DNA of 10,976 nt from Chloroflexota bacterium (GTDB lineage Bacteria > Chloroflexota > Limnocylindria > Limnocylindrales > CSP1-4): positions 1 through 10,976 of the forward strand of contig JAKAMV010000240.1 of the NCBI GenBank assembly GCA_021812735.1. The letters are read 5' to 3'. A program made the position numbers and the translations under genes. The notes beneath the pieces are model-generated. The model was given only the letters and a program-made list of their open reading frames with translations. It ran no database searches and was not told where the DNA came from. Positions within the stretch are counted from its first letter, which is position 1, and each line of letters opens with the position of its first letter. Positions 1 through 6,362 of the stretch are shown in pieces.

Positions 1-1440
1 GACGGCCAGGCGCTCGCGTTCACCGCCGATCCGCGACCCGACGCCGACCGGCATCCGAGGACCTCGATCTTCGAGATCCAGCTGGACGGTGCGGGCGAGG
101 GCGTCATCGCGAGCACGGCAGCCAGGCCGCGCGAAGTGCTCGCGCTCGCCGGGCCGGTTCGCGCCCCCGCGTATGCCCCCGACGGCCGCTTTGTCGTGGG
201 CATCGGCGTGGACGACCCGGACTTCTTCGACGACCTGCCACCGACGCTCCACGTGGCGCCGCTCGACGGGTCCGCCCCGCCGTGGCCGCTCGCGCCAGAC
301 CTCGACCTGCCAGTCGGCAACTGGGCCGACTCGGATCTCACCGGCTGGATGGTGGACCAGCGGCCCGGGCCGCTCTGGGTGTCGCCGGACGAGGTCGTGG
401 CGCTCGTCTCGGGCCGGGGGCGGACCCACCCGTGGCGAGTCTGCGTGGACGCCCACACTGCTCGCCCGCTGCGCGATCCCGAGCGCCTCGCAGGGGGCGA
501 CGCCATGTGCAACGTGCTGGCCGCGTCAGGCGACGGGACGACAACGGTCATCGCCACCCTGGGCGCGCGGCCGCCGGAGCTCTGCCTCGTCACGCCCGGC
601 GGCGGCCTCCGGCCGCTGACCACGATGGGCGGCGACTGGCTCGACGGCGTCAGCTGGCCGGAGATGCGCGCGCTCGAGGTGCCGGGGCCGGGCGGGCCGA
701 TCGAGACGTGGATCGCGTCGCCCGCGGGCGCAGGGGAGGATCTGCTGCCGACCATCGTGGACGTGCACGGCGGGCCACTCGGCGCCTGGTCGCCGGCCCC
801 AAGCCTGGAAGTCGCGCTGCTGTGCGCCCGCGGCTATCGCGTGATCCTGCCCAACATCCGGGGGTCGATCGGCTACGGGCGCGAGTGGGTCGCGCCACAG
901 CTGGGCGACTGGGGCGGGGTGGACGCGGACGACGTCCACGCGGCGCTTGACCACGCGGTCGCGCTCGGGCTGGCGGACCCTGCTCGCCTTGGCGCCCTCG
1001 GCCTCTCGTATGGCGGCTTCATGGTCAACTGGCTCGTGGGGACGACGGATCGGTTCCGCGCAGCCGTGTCGGAGAACGGCGTGACGAACCAGGTGAGCGC
1101 CTGGGCCGCGAGCGACACTGGGCCCGAGTACTGTCGCGCGGCCCGTCTGGGCGACCCGCTCAGCGCCGATGGGGTGGCCCTTCTGTGGCGCCAGTCGCCG
1201 CTTCGCCACGTCGCCGCCGTCCGGACGCCCCTCCTGCTGCTCCAGTCCGAGGCGGACCGGCGGTGCCCGGCGTCGGACAACGAGCAGTTCTTCGTCGCCC
1301 TGCGCCAGCTTGGCCGGACGGTCGAGTACGTGCTGTACCCCGAGGAGTACCACGTGGCGCAGGCGACCGGCCGCATCGATCGCCGGGTGGACCGGATGCG
1401 GCGGATGCTCGCCTGGTTCGACCGCTACCTGCGGGCCTGA
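1..1440 (+). CDS. S9-family serine peptidase (acylaminoacyl-peptidase/prolyl oligopeptidase-like), 5' end missing
   Basis: The reading frame is open from base 1 and ends at TGA 1438-1440, so the start lies outside the window; 479 residues are visible. The first part (about residues 1-215 of the visible frame) reads like beta-propeller repeats, with blades such as APAYAPDGRFVVG. The second part is an alpha/beta-hydrolase domain. It has the oxyanion-side segment DVHGGP, the nucleophile elbow GLSYGGF (Ser at codon 1006-1008), a likely catalytic Asp in SEADRRCP (codon 1255-1257) and a His in YPEEYHVA (codon 1351-1353). The order and spacing are those of the S9C group, whose members cleave short peptides or N-acylated residues and are usually cytoplasmic. 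The residues before His are EEY rather than the more usual GEG, a mild departure. No in-frame internal start is needed. It converges on the PfkB kinase gene. Specificity cannot be told from sequence; the family is confident. Confidence 0.93.
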   Translation, partial: DGQALAFTADPRPDADRHPRTSIFEIQLDGAGEGVIASTAARPREVLALAGPVRAPAYAPDGRFVVGIGVDDPDFFDDLPPTLHVAPLDGSAPPWPLAPDLDLPVGNWADSDLTGWMVDQRPGPLWVSPDEVVALVSGRGRTHPWRVCVDAHTARPLRDPERLAGGDAMCNVLAASGDGTTTVIATLGARPPELCLVTPGGGLRPLTTMGGDWLDGVSWPEMRALEVPGPGGPIETWIASPAGAGEDLLPTIVDVHGGPLGAWSPAPSLEVALLCARGYRVILPNIRGSIGYGREWVAPQLGDWGGVDADDVHAALDHAVALGLADPARLGALGLSYGGFMVNWLVGTTDRFRAAVSENGVTNQVSAWAASDTGPEYCRAARLGDPLSADGVALLWRQSPLRHVAAVRTPLLLLQSEADRRCPASDNEQFFVALRQLGRTVEYVLYPEEYHVAQATGRIDRRVDRMRRMLAWFDRYLRA

Positions 1441-1745
1441 CCGAGACCGACGGTGCTCGCCCCCGCCGCAGCCCTGGATCGGGCGCGTGCAGCAGCGGCG
1501 GCTCGCGGTGACGCGGAGAGGCCCGAGAAGGCGCCCGCAGTCGCAGATCCCGGGGCCGACGACGTGGGTGCGGGCGGCCTGACCGGACGGCCCATGCCGA
1601 GTGCAGCGGTGACGGACACGTCAAGCGCGCCGCAGAGAGCGACCCGGGCCAGGAAGGCCATTCGTTGCGCGCGCATCGGCGCCCGGGCGACGCGATGCCG
1701 CCGTGGGTTCCCCTCGGCGGGCGACGTGCGCCCTGTCCTCGCGCC
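1441..1745. other. Convergent intergenic gap, no convincing gene
   Basis: These 305 bases separate the stop of the peptidase gene from the stop of the oppositely oriented kinase gene. Open frames cross it on both strands, but they are Arg/Ala/Pro-rich, run into the neighbouring genes and lack a ribosome binding site. A short GC-only hairpin (GGGCG, five-base loop, CGCCC) at 1719-1733 lies just past the kinase stop. I see nothing else: no tRNA-like fold, long repeat or mobile-element end. Confidence 0.6.
1719..1733 (-). terminator. Small hairpin after the PfkB kinase stop, weak terminator candidate
   Basis: GGGCG at 1719-1723 is the reverse complement of CGCCC at 1729-1733, with a five-base loop. 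It begins 12 bases beyond the kinase stop codon on the minus strand. There is no T-run after it, so it is not a classical intrinsic terminator. Five-base GC stems are common in DNA this rich in G+C. Confidence 0.2.
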
Positions 1746-2732
1746 CTACCCGATCGACAGCTCCGGTGGTCGCGTCATGATCTGGCGCAGCGCGGTACGG
1801 TTGCCGAGCACCGCGCCCCGCTGGAGCGCCGCCGCCTCAGCGAGACCCTTGCGCCGCCCGTCCAGCCATCCGGCGAGGAACCCCGCGTCGAACGCGTCGC
1901 CCGCGCCGGTCGTGTCCTCGGCCCTCGCCGGCGTCGTGGCGACCTCGAGGCGGATGTGATCGTGGCCCGTCCGGAGCAGCACCGTCGCGCCCTCGGGCCC
2001 GCGCTTGACAACCGCTGCTGGCGCGAGCTCGAGGAGCCGCTCCTCGCGCTTCGGGCCGAGCAGCGCTCTCGCCTCGTCGCGCGTCGCGAACAGCAGGTCG
2101 GGCGCGGCGTCCTCGATCAGCCGCAGGGCCGCCCGCCGGCCCTCGGCGAGCAGCGGCGCCGATGACGAGAGGTCCACGCTCACCAGCGCGCCCGCGGCGT
2201 GGCCCAGGTTTGCCGCGGTCATCCCCGCGAGGCCCAGCGGCAGGTCGAGCAGCGAGTAGGCTGGCAGGTGCACCCCCGCCGCGCCGGCGAACCAGCTGGG
2301 CCGTAGGTCACCGGGGCGCAGCCGAAGTGCCGCGCCGCGCTGGGTCACGAAGGAGCGCTCGCCGCCAGGGTCGACGAGGACGCCGATGCGTCCGGTCGGT
2401 GCCCCGGCGACGCGGACGGCACGCACCTCCACGCCGGCCGCCGCCACGTCGGCAACGAGCGCCCGACCCGTCGCATCTCGGCCCACCGCGCAGACGAGCG
2501 TCGGGCGCATCCCCAGACGTCCCAGCCAGCGAGCGGTGTTCGAGGCGGAGCCGCCCTGGCGCAGCATGACCCGACCCGTCACGTCCGAGCCCGGCTTGAC
2601 CTCGCGCTCCGGAGCCAGCACCACGTCGAGCACCAAGTCGCCGATCACGACCACTCGGGGTGGCTTCCCGGCTGGGCCGGCAGCGACAGTGCGGCGACGC
2701 GGCAGGGTCCGAGGACGGTGCAGGGTGGGCAT
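1746..2732 (-). CDS. PfkB-family carbohydrate/nucleoside kinase
   Basis: This 328-residue protein transfers phosphate from ATP to a sugar, nucleoside or related small molecule in the cytoplasm (ribokinase/PfkB fold). VVVIGDLVLDVVL at about residues 27-39 is the family's first strand. GGSASNTARWLGRLG at 60-74 matches PfkB signature 1. DTTGAGDAFDAGFLAGWL at 273-290 matches signature 2; it carries the anion-hole Gly-Ala-Gly and the catalytic base Asp279. Length is normal for the family. I chose ATG 2732-2730, which gives a 26-residue Arg/Pro-rich lead-in. A GTG at 2654-2652, with a GGGAAG-like sequence before it, would start right at the first strand and give 302 residues, so the start is uncertain. 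No Shine-Dalgarno precedes ATG 2732, but a TATTCT box does. It is divergent from the esterase-synthase pair and convergent with the peptidase. Substrate unknown: ribokinase, adenosine-kinase-like and sugar kinases share these motifs. Confidence 0.92.
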   Translation of the reverse strand: MPTLHRPRTLPRRRTVAAGPAGKPPRVVVIGDLVLDVVLAPEREVKPGSDVTGRVMLRQGGSASNTARWLGRLGMRPTLVCAVGRDATGRALVADVAAAGVEVRAVRVAGAPTGRIGVLVDPGGERSFVTQRGAALRLRPGDLRPSWFAGAAGVHLPAYSLLDLPLGLAGMTAANLGHAAGALVSVDLSSSAPLLAEGRRAALRLIEDAAPDLLFATRDEARALLGPKREERLLELAPAAVVKRGPEGATVLLRTGHDHIRLEVATTPARAEDTTGAGDAFDAGFLAGWLDGRRKGLAEAAALQRGAVLGNRTALRQIMTRPPELSIG

Positions 2733-2739
2733 CGGACCG

Positions 2740-2745
2740 AGAATA
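2740..2745 (-). promoter_or_regulatory. Possible -10 box for the PfkB kinase (leaderless start)
   Basis: TATTCT on the minus strand ends eight bases before ATG 2732. Transcription would then begin at or next to the start codon, giving a leaderless mRNA. This agrees with the lack of a ribosome binding site there. No good -35 hexamer is found 16-18 bases upstream, so the call rests on one hexamer. Confidence 0.3.
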
Positions 2746-2837
2746 CGCCCCGAGAGCTGCCCAGATGACCCGCCGCGCTGCCCCGAGACGAGCCGCCGAT
2801 GCCCTGACACCCCAACAGGGATGTGGGGAACGCAATC

Positions 2838-2864
2838 GAGGTTGAGCAACTGCAACGCAACCTC
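2838..2864. promoter_or_regulatory. 7-bp inverted repeat in the divergent kinase/esterase region
   Basis: GAGGTTG (2838-2844) and CAACCTC (2858-2864) are perfect reverse complements with a 13-base spacer. Their centres are 20 bp apart, about two helical turns, as in many dimeric repressor operators. The site lies 106 bp upstream of the kinase start and 115 bp upstream of the esterase start. CAAC also recurs at 2847-2850, 2853-2856 and 2858-2861 (the last within the right arm). A second, smaller inverted repeat, CCCCA 2809-2813 with TGGGG 2824-2828, lies just to its left. Operator function is inference. Confidence 0.35.
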
Positions 2865-2965
2865 AAGCGGCCCTCGGTTGCCGCGGCCCCCCGCACGCTG
2901 TGTCATTCGAGGAAGCCGAAACCGCCCGGCAGCCACTCCCGCCAGCGGGGGCGAGTGCAGACCTC

Positions 2966-2969
2966 GGAG
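2966..2969 (+). promoter_or_regulatory. Ribosome binding site that decides the first esterase start
   Basis: GGAG stands 10 bases before ATG 2980, slightly wide but usable. The next in-frame ATG upstream, at 2821, has no such site and would add a low-quality Arg/Pro/Ser-rich stretch, so 2980 is preferred. Confidence 0.5.
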
Positions 2970-2979
2970 TTGCGCCCAG

Positions 2980-4629
2980 ATGTCCTTGGAAGGCCGTCTT
3001 CTCAACGCCCCTCGGCGAGCGCCGGGAGGGCCGGGCGACAACGTCCCACCGCAACCGGCAGGCTCCGCTGCCTCGGCCGCCGCGCGGCCGTGCCCATGGG
3101 CTCGCCTCGCCCTGGCGATCGGTCTGGTCAGCGCGACAGCGGTAGCGCTGCGCGTCTCAGGCATTCTCGCCGCGTGCGCCGCCACCTTCGAGGTCATGGG
3201 GTTCGACCCAGACCGCGCCCGACTCATCGCCGACCTGGTCGGCGCGGCCAGCGCGACGGCCGCCGGCACGCTCGTAGCCGGGGCCTGGCGCGCAGCCGCG
3301 CTGGCGGGGCTCCTTAGCGGGTTCGCGCTGTTCGGACACACCTTCCTGGTCGAGACCCGTGCCGCCATCAACGCCAACGGACCCGACGGGGCCTTCGACC
3401 CCACCGGCTGGGCGCTCACCGTGCTCACGCTGCTCGTCGCCTTCGGCGTGGTCGCGTGGGCCACGGCCACCTTGATGCGTCCGGTCCGCAGCGTCCTGAT
3501 CGCCGCCGGCGAGGACGTCATGTCGCTCGGTCGACCCGGCCGTAGCGCCAGTCGCCTGCGGCGCCCGGCCGCAGCCCTGGTTGTGATGGCCCTGCTGGCC
3601 GTCACGCTGCCAGTCTTCTCGGACATGGTGAACTTCAGCCCGGACGCCCACATGCGCGGCGGAGGAACCGGCGGCCCGGGGCTCACGCAAGTGGCCGGCC
3701 CGTCACCGCAGCCCGGCGCGGGCGGCGACACCTCGCGCCTCATCGCGTCCGGCACCGGTCAGGGCGTCAGCAGCGGTGTCCTCAAGCTCGGCACCCCATG
3801 GACCGCCTGGCAGCCGACGGGCCGGGGCCAGCTGGTGTCGACCTCCTTCCCCGCCCCGTGGAAGGGCGGCCAGTCAACGACGGCCAGCGTCCAGATCTAC
3901 CTGCCGCCGGGCTACGGGACGTCGAACCGCAGCTACCCGGTCATCTATGCGGTCCCCTGGGCCTCGTACCTCTGGACTACGGGTGCCAGCCTCAGGATCA
4001 TGCTCCACTCGATGATCACGGCGGGCACCTTCCCGGCCTCCATCGTCGTGTTCGTCGCCCAGGAGGGCGGCGCTTACCCCGACAGCGAGTGCGTGAACGC
4101 CGTTGACGGCCGCGAGTGGTTCGAGACCTACATCACGCAGACCGTCGTGCCCTTCGTTGACGCGACATACCACACGATCAGGAGCGCAGCCGCCCGCTCC
4201 GTGCTTGGCTTCTCGCAGGGCGGCTTCTGCTCCACGATGCTCGTCCTGCGCCATCCGGACCTGTTCTCCACTGCGATCTCGCTCAGCGGCTACTACCAGG
4301 CGGGGATCGACACCAACCAGACCCGCAACGCCTCCCTCCCGTTCGGCGGCAGCACCTCGGCCGAGGCGCAGTACTCGCCGCTCGACCTCGTTGGGGAGCT
4401 GCCCGCGAGCGCGCGCCACTCGGTCTTCCTGATCCTCGAGGGCGACCCGGCCGACCCCTTCTACGGCGGCCAGTTCCGGTCGATGGTCGCGGCCTGCGAG
4501 GCGGCCGGCGTGGCGGTGTCGGCCACGCCGTCATCGATCGGCCACGGCTGGCGCGCCGTGCGGAGTCACCTGCCGCCCATGCTGGTGACGCTCGCACAGC
4601 GCGAGGCTGCCCTCGGGGTGTTCTCATGA
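2980..4629 (+). CDS. Multi-pass membrane protein with C-terminal EstD/antigen-85-like esterase domain
   Basis: The 549-residue product has two parts. Residues 1-217 hold about five membrane segments (near 42-66, 81-101, 104-125, 143-166, 196-215). Positive charges lie at the N-terminus and in the 167-195 loop (Arg 167, 170, 185, 188, 192, 194, 195), which predicts N-in and a C-terminal part outside the membrane. A Gly/Ser/Pro linker (218-268) leads to an alpha/beta-hydrolase domain of the PF00756 (esterase D, antigen 85, feruloyl esterase) type. It has YLPPGY at 307-312, the nucleophile elbow GFSQGGF with Ser412, and GHGW with His522, matching HSW in antigen 85. The acid is unclear (Glu487, Asp489 or Asp492 in LEGDPADPFY). 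Cys371 and Cys417 are shared with the paralogue at 8269-9441. Its stop overlaps the synthase start as ATGA, so the two are probably translated together. The family may hydrolyse or transfer acyl esters; an aminoacyl lipid is a likely substrate by context. Open frame continues upstream antisense to the kinase, but that part is not gene-like. Confidence 0.88.
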   Translation: MSLEGRLLNAPRRAPGGPGDNVPPQPAGSAASAAARPCPWARLALAIGLVSATAVALRVSGILAACAATFEVMGFDPDRARLIADLVGAASATAAGTLVAGAWRAAALAGLLSGFALFGHTFLVETRAAINANGPDGAFDPTGWALTVLTLLVAFGVVAWATATLMRPVRSVLIAAGEDVMSLGRPGRSASRLRRPAAALVVMALLAVTLPVFSDMVNFSPDAHMRGGGTGGPGLTQVAGPSPQPGAGGDTSRLIASGTGQGVSSGVLKLGTPWTAWQPTGRGQLVSTSFPAPWKGGQSTTASVQIYLPPGYGTSNRSYPVIYAVPWASYLWTTGASLRIMLHSMITAGTFPASIVVFVAQEGGAYPDSECVNAVDGREWFETYITQTVVPFVDATYHTIRSAAARSVLGFSQGGFCSTMLVLRHPDLFSTAISLSGYYQAGIDTNQTRNASLPFGGSTSAEAQYSPLDLVGELPASARHSVFLILEGDPADPFYGGQFRSMVAACEAAGVAVSATPSSIGHGWRAVRSHLPPMLVTLAQREAALGVFS

Positions 4630-6362
4630 GCGGCTCCGTTCCGGCCGTCGGCGTCCACATCGGGGAGCAGCACCGCTCGGGGGGCCAACTGCCGGCGGAC
4701 GACCCGACGAGCGTGGCTCAGCGGCGCCACCCGATCGCCACGATCGTCGAGTTCCTCCCGGCTCTGGCGCTGCTCCTGTGCTCGGTGTCGTCGGACATGG
4801 TCGCGATCCTCGGCGGTGACCCCGTGGGCCTGTGGCGAGTGCTGCCCGCCGGTCCGGTCGCGGGCGACTGGGTGGGCGCCGAGGCGTCGAGCACGGCATT
4901 CCTCTTGGTCGGCATCGCCCTCCTCCGGCGCAAGCGGATCGGCTACTGGATGGCGCTCGCAATGGTCGCCGGGAGCGTGGTTGTGCAGGGCGTGACGCTT
5001 GACCATCCGGCCTCGGTCATCACCGCCCTCGGCGTCGGCCTCGCTCTCCTCGCGACCAGGGACCGCTACCAGGCGGGGACCGGACGACGCGAGACCATCG
5101 TCGCGGCCGCGCTCCTGGCCGGCGGCGTCGCGCTGGCGACCGTGGCAGCCGTGGCGGCGGCGACGGGCGCGGACGCACTGGGCACGCTGGCCGAGGCGGT
5201 GGGCTCCCTGCTGGACCTCGCGACCCCCGTGGCGGTGCCCGGGCTGGCCACGGTCGGCGCCCTTCTCGTCGCGGCCCGCGTGGCCTATGTCCTGGCCAGC
5301 GTCCTCGTGCTCGACCCGCGCCACGACGACCGCCCGCGTGCGGAGGTTGACGCGGCCCGGGCCACACTCCGCCGCGTGGGCCGAGGCGCCCTGTTCCCCT
5401 ACCAGCTGGCGCCCGAGTGCACGGCCTGGACCGACGATGCTGGGACGACGGCGCTCGCGGTCGCGCCGGTCGGCCGGGTCGAGGTGGCGCTGGGCGATCC
5501 GGTGGGCGAGCCGACTGCGGCCGAAGCAGTTCTCGACCGATGGCTCGAGCGCTGCCGCCGGGACGACATCGCACCGGTGGTCTACCAGGCGTCAAGCGAG
5601 CTCACGGCCAAGCTCGGCCGGCGAGGCTGGGCGTCGGTGCCCGTGGGGCGAGAGGCCATCGTTGACCCGAGCACCTTCGACCTCTCCTCGCCCCGTGTCG
5701 CCAACCTCCGGCACACCGTGACCCGGTCTCGCAAGGGCGGCATCACCACGCGCTGGTCGCCCGGGGGCCTGGCGGCTCTCGGCGATCCCCAGCTTGTCGA
5801 GGCGATCGTGCGGCTGGATCGGGAGTGGCGACGGACCGCCGGCCCACAGCTAGGCTTCACCGTGGGGACGTTCGACCCGCAGGGAGCCCACGGGGCGATC
5901 GCGGTGGCGATCGGCGCGGACGGGCTTCCGGCGGCGTTCGCCGTGCTGCGGCCGACGGGCAGCGATGGCGGCTGGATGCTCGACGTGATGCGGCGTTCCC
6001 ACGGGGGCGTGCCGGGTGCGCTCGAGGCGTGCCTGGTGGCCGCCATCTCGGCCCTCGGCGAGGCCAACGTCACACAGCTCTCACTGGGCTTGGCGCCTCT
6101 GGCCGGGCTCGGCACGGACGCACCGCGACGGTCCGAGCGGTGGCTCGCCCGCGGGGCCCGTTTCGTCCGCCCGTTCTACAACCACGAGGGGCTGGCGTTC
6201 TTCAAGGACAAGTTCGCGCCGGTCTGGGAGCCCCGCTTCCTCCTCGTCCCTGGCTGGACCTCGCTGCCCACCGCGGTCATCGCGCTGTTGCGACTTCACC
6301 TCGGGGGCGGCTGGAGCCGTGTCGTCAGATCCCTGGCGGCGGGCCTCATCCCGGCTCGCTGA
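4626..6362 (+). CDS. Membrane aminoacyl-phosphatidylglycerol synthase-like protein (MprF/LPG_synthase_C, DUF2156)
   Basis: The 578-residue protein should transfer an amino acid from aminoacyl-tRNA to a lipid such as phosphatidylglycerol on the inner face of the membrane. Six membrane segments (about 37-60, 88-100, 106-124, 128-143, 157-179, 206-228) alternate with basic loops (RRKR 101-104, RDRYQAGTGRRE 145-156), placing the C-terminal domain in the cytosol. That domain (about 245-545) carries LPG_synthase_C landmarks: LGDPVGEP 289-296, CRRDDIAPVVYQ 310-321, GREAIVDPSTFDLSS 341-355, LGFTVGTFDP 409-418, LDVMRR 452-457, LSLGLAPLAGL 485-495 and YNHEGLAFFKDKFAPVWEPRFL 518-539. Full MprF has about 14 segments including a flippase half; here only the synthase-type half is present. 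The start codon lies inside the stop of the esterase gene (ATGA, 4626-4629), strong evidence for one operon. The 3' end overlaps the convergent glycosyltransferase gene by 17 bp. Amino acid (Lys, Ala, Arg or other) and lipid acceptor cannot be read from sequence. Confidence 0.9.
   Translation: MSGSVPAVGVHIGEQHRSGGQLPADDPTSVAQRRHPIATIVEFLPALALLLCSVSSDMVAILGGDPVGLWRVLPAGPVAGDWVGAEASSTAFLLVGIALLRRKRIGYWMALAMVAGSVVVQGVTLDHPASVITALGVGLALLATRDRYQAGTGRRETIVAAALLAGGVALATVAAVAAATGADALGTLAEAVGSLLDLATPVAVPGLATVGALLVAARVAYVLASVLVLDPRHDDRPRAEVDAARATLRRVGRGALFPYQLAPECTAWTDDAGTTALAVAPVGRVEVALGDPVGEPTAAEAVLDRWLERCRRDDIAPVVYQASSELTAKLGRRGWASVPVGREAIVDPSTFDLSSPRVANLRHTVTRSRKGGITTRWSPGGLAALGDPQLVEAIVRLDREWRRTAGPQLGFTVGTFDPQGAHGAIAVAIGADGLPAAFAVLRPTGSDGGWMLDVMRRSHGGVPGALEACLVAAISALGEANVTQLSLGLAPLAGLGTDAPRRSERWLARGARFVRPFYNHEGLAFFKDKFAPVWEPRFLLVPGWTSLPTAVIALLRLHLGGGWSRVVRSLAAGLIPAR

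Noticed and set aside
526..1353. 275-residue minus-strand frame inside the peptidase gene
   Set aside because: Shadow of the S9 domain, whose catalytic motifs are intact in the other strand; Arg/Pro/His-rich composition.
1425..1676. Possible 83-residue minus-strand protein with a hydrophobic start, downstream of the kinase
   Set aside because: No ribosome binding site; after residue 30 it is Ala/Pro/Arg/Ser filler and it runs into the peptidase gene. It could be real only if conserved in relatives.
2386..2979. Open frame extending the first esterase upstream by about 198 residues across the kinase gene
   Set aside because: It is antisense to clear PfkB motifs, rich in Arg/Thr/Pro/Ser with no domain-like pattern, and ATG 2980 has a binding site. 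Long open frames on the opposite strand are expected at this G+C.
2733..3755. Open frame extending the kinase N-terminus by about 340 residues across the esterase's membrane module
   Set aside because: Antisense to a well-formed membrane domain, low-complexity composition, and PfkB proteins start just before the VVVIGD strand.
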